Source: Rhodanobacteraceae bacterium (GTDB lineage: Bacteria; Pseudomonadota; Gammaproteobacteria; Xanthomonadales; SZUA-5). From it: DNA of 30,000 nt. Under the pieces are notes generated by a model. The model saw only the letters and a list, made by a program, of their open reading frames with translations. It did not search any database and was not told the DNA's origin. Below are positions 1 through 8,490 of the stretch, in pieces. The stretch covers positions 1-30,000 of the forward strand of contig JACKOW010000020.1 in assembly GCA_024234055.1 (NCBI GenBank), given 5' to 3'. Position numbers and translations under genes: made by a program. Every line of letters begins with the position of its first letter. The stretch's first letter is position 1.

Positions 1-24
1 GCCCTGGCCGCCTTGGGCGAGTGA
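1..24 (+). CDS. possible 3' end of a truncated CDS
   Basis: Frame 1 reads A-L-A-A-L-G-E followed by TGA at the window edge. Only seven codons are visible, so no family can be named and the frame could be accidental. It is listed because the stretch up to the tRNA-Asn terminator hairpin is otherwise empty, and because genes ending next to the 3' side of a tRNA are often integrases. That last point is inference only. Confidence 0.2.
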   Translation, partial: ALAALGE

Positions 25-70
25 CCAACCCACCGGAACCGCTGGTGACTCTATGGTGACTCAAAAGAAA

Positions 71-100
71 AGGGCTTGCGAAGTTGCCTTCGCAAGCCCT
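71..100. terminator. bidirectional hairpin terminator beside tRNA-Asn
   Basis: A perfect 13-bp stem, AGGGCTTGCGAAG pairing with CTTCGCAAGCCCT, closes a 4-nt loop. Read leftwards, the direction of tRNA-Asn, it is followed by TTTCTTTT. Read rightwards it is followed by TGATTTTATT. It therefore fits an intrinsic terminator for the tRNA, and it could also stop transcription arriving from the left. Confidence 0.85.
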
Positions 101-109
101 TGATTTTAT

Positions 110-184
<75 letters not shown>

Positions 185-271
185 ACGGTAGAAGCGGAAT
201 AATGCCGACTGCCCACGGGCTTCGTCAACCCCTCATCTGAATTGCGACATCCTGACGGCAGCCGGGGTACC

Positions 272-1645
272 TCAAGCCGCTGGCTTCAGGCGATAACAGG
301 GCTTGTAGGGATCACTGCCGGGCAACTTCATGCGGTGCTGTTCCACGAAGGCTTTGAGCAAGGCGTCCATTGCATCCATGATCTCGGGCTCGCCACTGAG
401 CTCGTAGGGGCCGTTGGCTTCGATGGCGCGGATGCCCTCTTCCTTGACGTTGCCGGCGACGATGCCGCTGAAGGCGCGGCGCAGATCGGCCGCCAGTTCA
501 TGCACAGGGCGATCGCGGCGCAATTCCAGCCTGGACATGGCCTCATGCGTGGGCGCAAACCGATACTGGAAGGCTTCCGGGATCTTCAACGTCCAGTTGT
601 AGAAGAAGGCATCCTTGGTCTCGACCCGATGATCGGTGACCTGGGCCATGCCCTGCTTGACGTAACGGGCGACCTCAACCGGGTCACCGATGATGATCCG
701 GTAGCGTTCGGACGCGGCCGCCCCCAGGGTAAGCTTGAGGAAGGCGTCGATCTGTTCGAAATAGGCAGCGCTTTCGACCGGACCGGTAAAGACCACCGGA
801 AACGGTACACGCTCGTTATCAGGGTGCAGCAGAATGCCCAGCAGATAGAGGATTTCCTCCGCGGTGCCAACGCCGCCCGGAAACACCACGATGGCGTGAC
901 CGACGCGCACGAAGGACTCCAGGCGCTTTTCAATGTCGGGCATGATCACCAGATGATTGACGATCGGGTTGGGCGACTCGGCAGCGATGATCCCGGGCTC
1001 GGTGATGCCGATGTAGCGGGTGTTGCTGATGCGCTGCTTGGCGTGGGCAATGGTGGCACCCTTCATCGGGCCTTTCATCGCCCCCGGGCCACAGCCGGTG
1101 CAGATGTCCATACCGCGCAGGCCGAGCTCGTAGCCGACCTTCTTGGTGTACTGGTATTCGGTGCGGCCGATGGAATGACCACCCCAGCACACCACCATGT
1201 TCGGAGCTTGCTGCGCCCGCAGGATGCCGGCATTGCGCAGGATGTCGAAGACCGCGTTGGTGATGCCTTCGGGCTCGTTCAGATTGGCCCGGGTCTTGAT
1301 CTCGTTCTCGACGTAGAGAATGTCGCGCAGTACGGCGAACAGCAGCTGGCGGATACCGCGAATGATCTCGCCGTCGACGAAGGACTGTGCCGGGGCATTG
1401 ATCAGATCGAGTTTGACGCCCCGGTCCTGCTGGACCACGCGCACGTCGAAGTCCGGATGTCGGGCAAGTACCGCGCGAGCGTCATCACTCTCGATGCCGG
1501 TGGTCAACACCGCCAGGGTGCAACGCCGAAACAAGGCGTAGAGATCGCCGGTGGTGGCCGCCGTGAGGCGACTGACTTCGGCTTTGGAGAGCACTTCCAT
1601 CCCGGCTTCGGGATTGATGCGTGCACTGACAGGTCGATGATTCAT
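272..1645 (-). CDS. ppnN: PpnN, pyrimidine/purine nucleotide 5'-monophosphate nucleosidase
   Basis: PpnN (formerly YgdH) is a cytosolic enzyme that splits the N-glycosidic bond of nucleoside 5'-monophosphates into base and ribose 5-phosphate. In E. coli it is activated by (p)ppGpp. The 457-aa product matches the length of the E. coli protein (454 aa) and is alike throughout. It has the LOG-family motif PGGVGTAEE at about residues 256-264, the CTGCGPGAM loop near 182-190, and a C-terminal AFSGIVAGNVKEEGIRAIE region typical of PpnN but absent from short LOG proteins. The ATG at 1645 is chosen because AAGGA lies 8 nt upstream and MNHRPVS aligns with the family N-terminus; the frame stays open further upstream to 1831. 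It appears monocistronic, about 210 bp downstream of the cNMP/rhodanese gene on the same strand. Confidence 0.95.
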   Translation of the reverse strand: MNHRPVSARINPEAGMEVLSKAEVSRLTAATTGDLYALFRRCTLAVLTTGIESDDARAVLARHPDFDVRVVQQDRGVKLDLINAPAQSFVDGEIIRGIRQLLFAVLRDILYVENEIKTRANLNEPEGITNAVFDILRNAGILRAQQAPNMVVCWGGHSIGRTEYQYTKKVGYELGLRGMDICTGCGPGAMKGPMKGATIAHAKQRISNTRYIGITEPGIIAAESPNPIVNHLVIMPDIEKRLESFVRVGHAIVVFPGGVGTAEEILYLLGILLHPDNERVPFPVVFTGPVESAAYFEQIDAFLKLTLGAAASERYRIIIGDPVEVARYVKQGMAQVTDHRVETKDAFFYNWTLKIPEAFQYRFAPTHEAMSRLELRRDRPVHELAADLRRAFSGIVAGNVKEEGIRAIEANGPYELSGEPEIMDAMDALLKAFVEQHRMKLPGSDPYKPCYRLKPAA

Positions 1646-1855
1646 GGAACATCCTTGCTCTGGCGCAACCCAGGTTGCGCATCCGGTTTCTGATGGTGGG
1701 ATCTGTCGCGCGCCGATAGCGTTGCCCAGGCCTGCGCGCTGCGCTGTCCTGTTGGCTGAATCGAAGCGACAGTGAAGATTTCGATCGCTGGAAGCGCACG
1801 GAGTCGAGTCAGCACAAGCTGCACTCGACACTCCGCCGGCGAATCGTAACCGAAA

Positions 1856-2890
1856 TTACGCAGCTTCGGTGAGCTGGGTGACGCCGATCCCGCCGCGTAC
1901 CAGTTGGGCATCAAATCCACGCTCGGTCAGCAGAAAGACCGCCGAAGCGCTGCGCCGCCCGGTATCGCAATACACCCAGTATTCCTGGGTCGGGTCCAGA
2001 GTCTTGGCCAGTTGACGCAAGCGCGCCAACGGCATGTTGATCGCCCCCGGCCAGTGGCCGCGCTCGAACTCGCTCGGCAAGCGCACGTCCAGCAGCTTGA
2101 CGCCGGCATGGATGTCGTTCAGCTGCACCTCGCGCAGCAAGGGTGCTTTCAGCAAGCGGGCAAAGGCGGTGCTCGACAGCCGCATCAGCGAGCAGCGCGT
2201 CAACGCGCGCACGCTGGCATTGCGAGGTTCACCGGACACCAGCGCCTCTTCACCGAAGGCACGGCCGACACCCAGTTGGGCCAACTCCTCCTCAGAGTTG
2301 CCATTCGGATCTTCCAGCACCACCTGGGCTCGGCCTTCGGTGATCACATAGTAGTAGTCACCCGGATCGCCCTGCTTCAGGATGATGCTGCCGGCCTCGA
2401 AGGTCACCGACTCCATGTTGCCAAAGATCTGGGCAATGTTCCCGGCCGGGATGCGCAGGAAGGCCTTGCTCTGCAGCAGCGCGGTCATCCAGTCCTGATG
2501 TTCGTCGAACTCGGCCTCGGTATCCAGATCGCGCACCTGCACACCACCGGTCTGCGACCAGGTGAGCATCACATCCAGCAATTCCCGATCGACAAACAGC
2601 ACTTGCGCGGCCTTCAGGCACAAGGCTGTCGCCGAGCGCCTGGGGCCCGGCGCCAGTGCGTAGCGGGCCTCGGGATCAGTGGCGCGCAGCCGAGTGGCCT
2701 GACGCTCATCCTGGAGTTCGATTTCACCTTCGATCAGAAAGGCCTGGGTACGGGCCAGTTCGCCGCGACTGAACACCACCTGGCCTGGCTGGTAATTGAC
2801 CAGACTGCTCTGCTTGGCGAGTTGGGTTCGATCGGAGGGAACCAGCGACTGCAAAGGCACGAAGCGCCCAAACAGGCTGATGTTGACCAT
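1856..2890 (-). CDS. double cyclic-nucleotide-binding protein fused to a rhodanese domain
   Basis: With the start at 2890 the product is 344 aa with three parts. The first is a degenerate cNMP-binding fold (about residues 10-105). The second is a clearer CAP-type cNMP domain (about 135-250), with the GDYYYVITEGRAQV strand pair and the phosphate-binding segment FGEEALVSGEPRNASV. The third is a C-terminal rhodanese domain (about 255-340) with LLDVRLPSEFERGHWPGA and an active-site loop CDTGRRS that keeps the nucleophilic Cys. Rhodaneses move sulfane sulfur or act as sensory sulfur switches; coupling to cNMP sensing suggests a signalling protein, but the ligand and partner are unknown. There is no signal peptide, membrane segment or helix-turn-helix, so it is probably cytosolic. 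No good Shine-Dalgarno marks the start. An upstream ATG at 2977 would add 29 poorly structured residues. Confidence 0.8.
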   Translation of the reverse strand: MVNISLFGRFVPLQSLVPSDRTQLAKQSSLVNYQPGQVVFSRGELARTQAFLIEGEIELQDERQATRLRATDPEARYALAPGPRRSATALCLKAAQVLFVDRELLDVMLTWSQTGGVQVRDLDTEAEFDEHQDWMTALLQSKAFLRIPAGNIAQIFGNMESVTFEAGSIILKQGDPGDYYYVITEGRAQVVLEDPNGNSEEELAQLGVGRAFGEEALVSGEPRNASVRALTRCSLMRLSSTAFARLLKAPLLREVQLNDIHAGVKLLDVRLPSEFERGHWPGAINMPLARLRQLAKTLDPTQEYWVYCDTGRRSASAVFLLTERGFDAQLVRGGIGVTQLTEAA

Positions 2891-3022
2891 GGAGTAGCGC
2901 CCGGCATTCAAACCAAGGGCACGGATTCTATGCCCTGCAGCGCCGGGTGACGAGTGGACAATGGGTGAAGGAACCATAAAAACGGCCGATCAGGCCAAGA
3001 CGAGCTTCTGAGGCCCCAACGA

Positions 3023-3048
3023 AAACGGCCGGCAAAAGCCGGCCGTTT
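3023..3048 (-). terminator. intrinsic terminator of the Oar-like receptor gene
   Basis: An 11-bp perfect stem (AAACGGCCGGC with GCCGGCCGTTT) closes a 4-nt loop, 22 bp past the receptor stop codon. On the minus strand it is followed by TTCG and no long T run, so efficiency is uncertain. It separates the receptor from the cNMP/rhodanese gene downstream. Confidence 0.75.
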
Positions 3049-3069
3049 CGTCAAACACTGGAGCAAAGC

Positions 3070-6000
3070 TTAGAAGCTGTAGCGGAAGCCCAGCTGCAGC
3101 GCCCAGCGCGAGATGCCGCGAGCGTCGTATACACGCTGCGAATCCGGCGTGTTGAAACGATAGACGTAACGACCGGAGGCCGCATCGATACCGCCGTACT
3201 CGACGATGCCGCGCATCAGCGGGAAGCCGATTTCCTCGATGACACCCCAGTCCTTGTCGATCATGTTGCCGATGTTGAGGATGTCCAGCCAGATCTCGGC
3301 CTTGTTGCCGGCAAAGAAGCCCGGCAGCTCCTGCGAGATGCGAACGTCGAAGTTGTGCACCCAGCTGGAGTAGTCGGCATTACGCTCGGCCACTTCACCC
3401 ATGTGCGAGCGCAGGTACTCATTGCCCTCGACATAGGCGAAGAAGGCGGCTTCTTCTTCCGGCGAACCGAACAGCACGTCGCCCGGACCCGAGGGGATGT
3501 ACAGCAGGTCATTGAAGCGACCATCGCCGTTGGCATCGTTGTCGAAGGTGTAGCTGTAGGGCTTGCCACGGCGACCTTCATACACCAGGGAGAACTCGGT
3601 CTTCAGATCGTCGAAGAAGAAGTGACGATAGGACACGGCACCGGAGAAGCGATCCTTGACCAGGTAGTTCGAGCGAGCGCTGATCTCTTCATTGGAATTG
3701 AAGATGGCGACGTTGCCGAGCTGCGAACTGGAAGTGGAGCTGGTCAGCGGACTGACTTCGTTGGCGTCGGTGTAGGTGTACGCCACCTGCCAGAACCAGT
3801 TCTCTTCGTAGGGCTTCTGCAGCGACAGAGTCAGCTGCTGGCCATCGCCCTTGCTGGTGGAGCGGGCGATGATGGCGTCGTTGTAGGCACGGTTGGAGTT
3901 GGCACGCGAACCCACGCTCGTGCCGGAACCGAACTGGTTCCAGCGGGACGGATCCAGACCGTTGGCATTCCAGTAGATGTAGCGACCGTCCTGACCCACG
4001 GCGGTCGGCGCACCCAGATTCAGCTGCTGGTAGTAGATGCCCTCTTCCACCGAGGTCAGGATGACTTCGGCCGAAGCGACGATGCCGTACCAGGGCAGCT
4101 CATGATCGAAAGCCAGATTGGCCTTCCACACGGCCGGCTGGCCCAGATCCGGGTCGATGAAATCGACCGACTGAGTCGCGCCGGTACCCGGCGTGAACTG
4201 TGCCAGCTGATCGTTCGGGTTCGGCGAGAAGTTGCTGATACCGCGACTGAAGAAGTAGTCGGTGTACTGCAGACCGGTGTTCGAGTAAGGGTTGGACAGC
4301 CACACCGTGGCCGCCGCACCCTGGAACAGGCCCATGCCACCACGCAGCTGGGTCGGACGCTCGGAATCGAAGGTGTAGTTGAAGCCAAAGCGCGGCTGCA
4401 CCAGCTCGTTGCCGTCGATGGTGGCATCGTTGCGGAAGCCAAAGGTCTCCGAGGCGGCCTGGTTGTAGGTGGGCTTGCGGCTGACGTTCGGAATATCGAC
4501 GCGGAAGCCATAGGTCATGGTCAGGTTGTAATTGACCGACCAGCTGTCCTGCACGAAGAAGCCGATGTTGTCCAGGCCCCAATCAGCGGCCATGTTGTCG
4601 ACATTGCCGCCCACCGGGTAGTACAGCTGATAACGGCTGGACGTGCCGTTGGCGAAATCGTTGATGCTGTTGAAGGTATAGACGCCGTTGGTGCGGCGAC
4701 CGAACAGATTGAAGATGTCGTTCGCTTCGTAGTCCACACCGAACTTGAACTCGTGATCACCGACGAAGTAGTTGCCGATGAAGTAGGAGTTCCAGGTCTG
4801 GGTTTCCAGCACGTTGGCGTGGGTGTTTTCTTCCGTGCCCAGATTCAGGGTGGCGTTGCCCACGCGCACGGCGATCGCCGGCAGGTTCGACGCCGGGGTA
4901 CGCACTGCCGAATAGTCACGGTAGGACAGCTTGAACTCGGTCGAGAAGTTGTCGGTCCAGTCACTGAACAGCTGGGCGGTGGTGGTATCGAACTGGAAGT
5001 CACGCTGATACAGATAGCTCGACAGCGACAGGGAGTTGTTGCCAAAACCCGGGGTGTTGGCCTGGCTCTGCTCGGAGCTGCTGTAGCGGAAGCTGGCGCG
5101 GTGCTGCTCGTTGATGTTCCAGTCGAGCTTGATCGCGTATTCCTCGCTGGTGGTGTCCAGCGACTTCGGCAGCTGCAGCGTACCGGCGTCAAAACCATAA
5201 CCGCTGGCAATGCCGATGATCTGATCGATATCGGCCTGGGTGATGTTGACGATGTTGGTCGCACCCGAGCCCACCGGACCGAAGTTGGTGCCGACGCCAG
5301 AGAAGGTGCTCTTCTCGTAGTTGGCGAAGAAGAACAGCTTGTCTTCGATCAGCGGACCGCCAAAGGTGCCGCCGTAGGTTTCGTCGGTATCGAAGATGTC
5401 CGGGCGGACATCGTTCTGATTCTTGCCGGACCAGTCATTCTCGCGGTAGGTGCCGTAGACCGAACCGTGGAACTCGTTGGTGCCGGACTTGGTCACGGCA
5501 TTGATCACCGCGCCGGTGGCGCCACCGATGGTGACATCGTAGTTGGCCACCGAGACGTTGATGGCGTCGATGACGTCCATCGAGATCGGCTGCTTGGGCG
5601 TCGGCAGCGAGTTGGACTCGAGGCCGAAGGCATCAGAGGTGTTGACACCGTCGATGCGGATCGCGTTGAAGCGGGTGTTCTGACCGCCAGCCGAGATCTC
5701 GTTGCGGGCCTTGTCGGTCTGGGCGATGCGCGGATCGAGGCGCACATAGTCCTGGATGTTGCGGTTGATCGACGGGAAGGAGTCGATCTGCTCACGCGAG
5801 ACGTTGCTCGTGGAGCCCTGATTGTTGGAGCGGAACACATCGGACTGCTGCGAGGCGACCACTTCGATGGACTCCAGCTGAGTCATCGCCGGGTCAAGAT
5901 CGATGTTGATCTGCGAAGGCTCGCCGAGCAGGAGATTGATGTCGTCCTGGGCTTCACCAGCGTAGCCGTCCTTGGTGACCGTGATCTTGTACGGGCCGCC

Positions 6001-6237
6001 CACGCGCAGATTGGTCGACGCATACCGACCCTGCTCGTCAGTGCTGACGGTCTTACGGGTGTTCGACGGCAGATGCACGATCTCGACCAGCGCACCCGCA
6101 ATCGGGCGACCTTCGGGATCGGTCACGCGACCGTTGAGGGATGACGAGGTGGTGCCCTGGGCGAAGGCACCCTGCGAGGCGGCGAGGCCCAGCATGAGAC
6201 CGAGCACCAAGGCTTTAATCTGCGGCTTTTTCTTCAT
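3070..6237 (-). CDS. Oar-like TonB-dependent outer-membrane receptor with N-terminal carboxypeptidase-regulatory domain
   Basis: The 1055-aa product starts with a signal peptide ending ASQGAFA. It continues with a carboxypeptidase-regulatory-like beta-sandwich (about 30-120: SLNGRVTDPEGRPIAGALVE, DEQGRYASTNLRVGGPYKI), a plug domain with IRIDGVNTSD and GGATGAVINAVTKSGTNEFHG, and a long beta-barrel ending in LGFRYSF, whose terminal Phe is the usual BAM recognition signal. This is the architecture of Oar-type receptors, which take up large substrates or take part in protein secretion through TonB energy. The substrate cannot be read from the sequence. The start at 6237 is chosen because MKKKPQIKALVLGLML begins a proper signal peptide; the open frame reaches 6384 but the extra residues look non-coding. 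No ribosome site is strong. It is a single gene with its own terminator. Confidence 0.92.
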   Translation of the reverse strand: MKKKPQIKALVLGLMLGLAASQGAFAQGTTSSSLNGRVTDPEGRPIAGALVEIVHLPSNTRKTVSTDEQGRYASTNLRVGGPYKITVTKDGYAGEAQDDINLLLGEPSQINIDLDPAMTQLESIEVVASQQSDVFRSNNQGSTSNVSREQIDSFPSINRNIQDYVRLDPRIAQTDKARNEISAGGQNTRFNAIRIDGVNTSDAFGLESNSLPTPKQPISMDVIDAINVSVANYDVTIGGATGAVINAVTKSGTNEFHGSVYGTYRENDWSGKNQNDVRPDIFDTDETYGGTFGGPLIEDKLFFFANYEKSTFSGVGTNFGPVGSGATNIVNITQADIDQIIGIASGYGFDAGTLQLPKSLDTTSEEYAIKLDWNINEQHRASFRYSSSEQSQANTPGFGNNSLSLSSYLYQRDFQFDTTTAQLFSDWTDNFSTEFKLSYRDYSAVRTPASNLPAIAVRVGNATLNLGTEENTHANVLETQTWNSYFIGNYFVGDHEFKFGVDYEANDIFNLFGRRTNGVYTFNSINDFANGTSSRYQLYYPVGGNVDNMAADWGLDNIGFFVQDSWSVNYNLTMTYGFRVDIPNVSRKPTYNQAASETFGFRNDATIDGNELVQPRFGFNYTFDSERPTQLRGGMGLFQGAAATVWLSNPYSNTGLQYTDYFFSRGISNFSPNPNDQLAQFTPGTGATQSVDFIDPDLGQPAVWKANLAFDHELPWYGIVASAEVILTSVEEGIYYQQLNLGAPTAVGQDGRYIYWNANGLDPSRWNQFGSGTSVGSRANSNRAYNDAIIARSTSKGDGQQLTLSLQKPYEENWFWQVAYTYTDANEVSPLTSSTSSSQLGNVAIFNSNEEISARSNYLVKDRFSGAVSYRHFFFDDLKTEFSLVYEGRRGKPYSYTFDNDANGDGRFNDLLYIPSGPGDVLFGSPEEEAAFFAYVEGNEYLRSHMGEVAERNADYSSWVHNFDVRISQELPGFFAGNKAEIWLDILNIGNMIDKDWGVIEEIGFPLMRGIVEYGGIDAASGRYVYRFNTPDSQRVYDARGISRWALQLGFRYSF

Positions 6238-6487
6238 GACGACTGCCTGACTTGTGTTACGGGATTGGACTGCACTCACCCGACGAACCGCGATCGAACA
6301 CCGCGCCCCGGCTGATGCAGCGAGAGTTAATAAGAGTTTAACAGTGGTAGATGACGGTTTGCTAACAACCCGGCGTCTTGTCACCCAGAATTAGAGCTGC
6401 AGCTCAGACTCGACGACCGCAACTCTGTTCAGAAAAAACTTTCAATTGGACAGGCAAGTTGGCGCCATCCGTGGCCTGCGTCCTGTC

Positions 6488-6946
6488 CTAGAAGATGCCC
6501 ATCGACAGCCCCAGCGCCATCCCAGCGCCCAATTGTTCACAATCCCTCAGTCGCAATTCCACTTCATCGCTATGCGCAAGCACCGGTGCCTGCACCTCCT
6601 TCCAGCCCAGACCTCGGGCGACACGCTGCATCGAAGCGATCGCTCCACTGCCATCGTTGCCGGCACACACGAACAGCGCGTAGGGCCGGCCAGTCACCCG
6701 ATCCTGAGCCGGGTAATAGATGCGCTCGAAGAAATCCTTGATCAGCCCGGACATCGAACCGAAGGTCTCCGGACTTCCGATCAGGTAGCCGTCCGCGGCC
6801 AGCACGTCCTCAATGTTTGCATCGCTGGCGCCGAGTGAGACCACATCGACGGCATCGGTGGCCTCGGCAGCCGCAGCCATGACCTCGGCCATCTTTCGTG
6901 TGCGCCAGCCATGACTGTGATGAACGATCAAGAGTCGGGGACGCAT
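6488..6946 (-). CDS. flavodoxin-like / NAD(P)H-dependent FMN reductase family protein
   Basis: The 152-aa protein has a flavodoxin-like fold. It opens with strand RLLIVHHSHGWRTRKMAE, where the loop after strand 1 would hold the FMN phosphate. It continues with DGYLIGSPETFGSMSGLIKDFFER, the FMN isoalloxazine-binding loop and helix typical of WrbA/flavodoxin relatives, and YALFVCAGNDGSGAI, the third flavin-contacting strand. It is probably a cytosolic FMN-dependent redox protein; partner and substrate are unknown. The length agrees with short flavodoxin-family proteins. The ATG at 6946 gives a complete first strand. The gene is alone between the Oar-like receptor promoter region and a repeat-containing gap after marC. 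Confidence 0.8.
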   Translation of the reverse strand: MRPRLLIVHHSHGWRTRKMAEVMAAAAEATDAVDVVSLGASDANIEDVLAADGYLIGSPETFGSMSGLIKDFFERIYYPAQDRVTGRPYALFVCAGNDGSGAIASMQRVARGLGWKEVQAPVLAHSDEVELRLRDCEQLGAGMALGLSMGIF

Positions 6947-7007
6947 GGTGGTTGATCAGCCTCCTGAAGGTGCCAGGGAATCGGGATCAAGGTCGCTCTT
7001 GAGGAAC

Positions 7008-7093
7008 ACGAGGGCACGAGGGCACGAGGGCACGAAGAATCTCAATCTCGCCTGAAACTTGCTTTTGCGTGCCCTCTTGCCCTCTCGCCCTCG
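7008..7093. repeat. short tandem repeat with facing inverted copy (REP/hairpin-like element)
   Basis: The left arm (about 7008-7036) is three tandem copies of the 8-mer CACGAGGG plus a partial one. The right arm (7068-7093) is an imperfect inverted copy, CGTGCCCTCTTGCCCTCTCG and onward, so the stretch can fold into a long hairpin with a loop of about 32-35 nt. It lies just after the MarC stop codon and before the flavodoxin-like gene, as REP-type elements often do. It could serve as a terminator or mRNA stabiliser, or be a dispersed element. Confidence 0.65.
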
Positions 7094-7102
7094 TCGGACG
7101 GG

Positions 7103-7702
7103 TCACTGCGCGCCCGTCGCCCCCAGATACTTCTGTATACCGTCCAGAAACATTTGCACCGAAATCGCCACCAGCAGCATGCCCATCAGGCGCTCCAACG
7201 CGATCAGCGTGCGCTGACCCAGCACCTTGTACAGCGCCGTGGCGGCAAACAGGATCACCGCCGTCGCCAGCCAGGCCGCAACCAGGGCCACGGTCCACTC
7301 GAAGTTGCGCCCGGTACCATCATTGGCCAGCAGCATCAGTGCAGCAATCGTCGATGGCCCGGCCACACAGGGGATGGCCATCGGCACGATAAAGGGCTCG
7401 CCTTCGGGAATGTCGCCAAACAGGCCGTCGCGTGAGGGAAAGATCATGCGGATGCCGATCAGGAACAGGACGATGCCGCCGGCGATGCTGACTGACTCCT
7501 GCCGCAGATGCAGCAGGGCAAGCAGCGCCTGACCCGAGTACAGGAAAAGCAGCAGCACACCCAGCGCGATCACCAGTTCGCGCGCGAGCACGAAGCGTCG
7601 ACGCTGCGGCGGCAAAGCCTTGAGCAGCGACAGGAACACCGGAATATTGCCCAGCGGATCCATGATCAGAAACAGCAGGATCGCTGCCGAAACGATGTCC
7701 AT
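7103..7702 (-). CDS. MarC family (UPF0056) integral membrane protein
   Basis: The 199-aa, very hydrophobic protein has about six membrane segments and the signature start of the MarC/YhgN family, LFLIMDPLGNIPVFLSLLK. It also has the conserved loop GDIPEGEPFIVPMAIPCVAGPSTIAALMLL. MarC proteins are inner-membrane proteins of unclear function; the early link to multiple antibiotic resistance in E. coli has not held up. The ATG at 7702 overlaps the stop of the upstream SDR gene in a TGATG arrangement, so translation is probably coupled. It is the last gene of the grxD-SDR-marC set, with a hairpin-forming repeat directly after it. Confidence 0.92.
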   Translation of the reverse strand: MDIVSAAILLFLIMDPLGNIPVFLSLLKALPPQRRRFVLARELVIALGVLLLFLYSGQALLALLHLRQESVSIAGGIVLFLIGIRMIFPSRDGLFGDIPEGEPFIVPMAIPCVAGPSTIAALMLLANDGTGRNFEWTVALVAAWLATAVILFAATALYKVLGQRTLIALERLMGMLLVAISVQMFLDGIQKYLGATGAQ

Positions 7703-8490
7703 CACGGCGCTGCCGCTGGCGGCTGACGCCCGTCGACAATCGATCCACTCCAGTCCTGCGGTGCGCAGGCGATCATCCAGCTGATCAGCTCGGCGTAGCG
7801 CGCCGGCGCAATCAGTCCGTCCATGGCCTCGCCTACATAGACCTTGCGCCGGAAAGCGCTGGCGATCGGCGCTGGCAACAAACCCAGCACACGAACGCCT
7901 TGCGCAGCCCATTCGCTGGCCACGATGGCAATCAGGGCGCGCAATCCGGCCTGGGCCACGCCATAGGCGCCCCAATAGGCATCGGTGCTGCGTTCAGGCG
8001 AATCTGACATGAACAACATCAGCGGCGACTGCTCGGCAGCACGCAATGCCGGCAGCAACGACTGCAGCATCAGAAAAGGCACATTCAACCCGATCTGGAT
8101 CGTTCGCAACCATTCTTCAGGCTCGAACTGCTCGATCGGGGTCAGACCGTGCAGGCGACCGGCAGCGTAGATCACGGCGTCCAGATGCCCGCAACCCTCG
8201 ATGATGCGGGCACACAGATCGGCGAAATCAGCTGGCGTCGCGCCCTCCAGATTCATGGGGTAGATCGCCGGCTGTGGCGCACCCAATGCCTCGAGTTCGT
8301 CGTAGAGCTTCTCCAGCGCTGCCACTCGGCGCCCGAGCAGCACCACGCTGGCGCCACGATCTGCGAGCGACAGCGCACAGGCTCGACCCACGGCGCCACA
8401 TGCGCCCACGACCAAGACTTGCCGCCCCGCCAGACCCGCGCCCTCCCAGGCCTGATCCTGCGGAATCCTGAAATTCGGTGCTTCGGTCAA
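7702..8490 (-). CDS. short-chain dehydrogenase/reductase, YciK-like, with altered active site
   Basis: Read from a TTG codon at 8490, the 262-aa product has a Rossmann fold. The nucleotide-binding loop GACGAVG is at residues 29-35, the adenine-ribose region is LLGRR (51-55), and an IYAAGRL segment (108-114) replaces the usual NAG. A serine strand LFMSDSP (159-165) and WGAYGVAQAGL (173-183) follow. The overall pattern resembles E. coli YciK. However, the catalytic YxxxK motif reads Y176-G-V-A-Q180, with the Lys codon replaced by CAG, so normal dehydrogenase activity is doubtful. TTG overlaps the grxD stop (TTGA) and the gene's own stop overlaps the marC start. This explains the start choice and indicates an operon. 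The frame is open further upstream, but only inside grxD. Confidence 0.82.
   Translation of the reverse strand: MTEAPNFRIPQDQAWEGAGLAGRQVLVVGACGAVGRACALSLADRGASVVLLGRRVAALEKLYDELEALGAPQPAIYPMNLEGATPADFADLCARIIEGCGHLDAVIYAAGRLHGLTPIEQFEPEEWLRTIQIGLNVPFLMLQSLLPALRAAEQSPLMLFMSDSPERSTDAYWGAYGVAQAGLRALIAIVASEWAAQGVRVLGLLPAPIASAFRRKVYVGEAMDGLIAPARYAELISWMIACAPQDWSGSIVDGRQPPAAAP

Noticed and set aside
242..1693. 483-aa plus-strand frame over ppnN
   Set aside because: It lies antisense to a highly conserved PpnN coding sequence and its translation shows no recognisable motif.
3355..6144. 929-aa open frame on the plus strand antisense to the Oar-like receptor
   Set aside because: It is an exact antisense shadow of a well-supported receptor in GC-rich DNA. 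The translation is low in complexity (Val, Gly, Asp, Arg rich), has no domain and has no ribosome site.
6394..6405. 12-bp palindrome GAGCTGCAGCTC upstream of the Oar-like receptor gene
   Set aside because: It is too short and isolated to assign as an operator; palindromes of this size occur by chance in GC-rich DNA.
7008..7093. CRISPR array
   Set aside because: The repeats are 8 bp, directly abutting and without spacers, and no cas genes are in the window.
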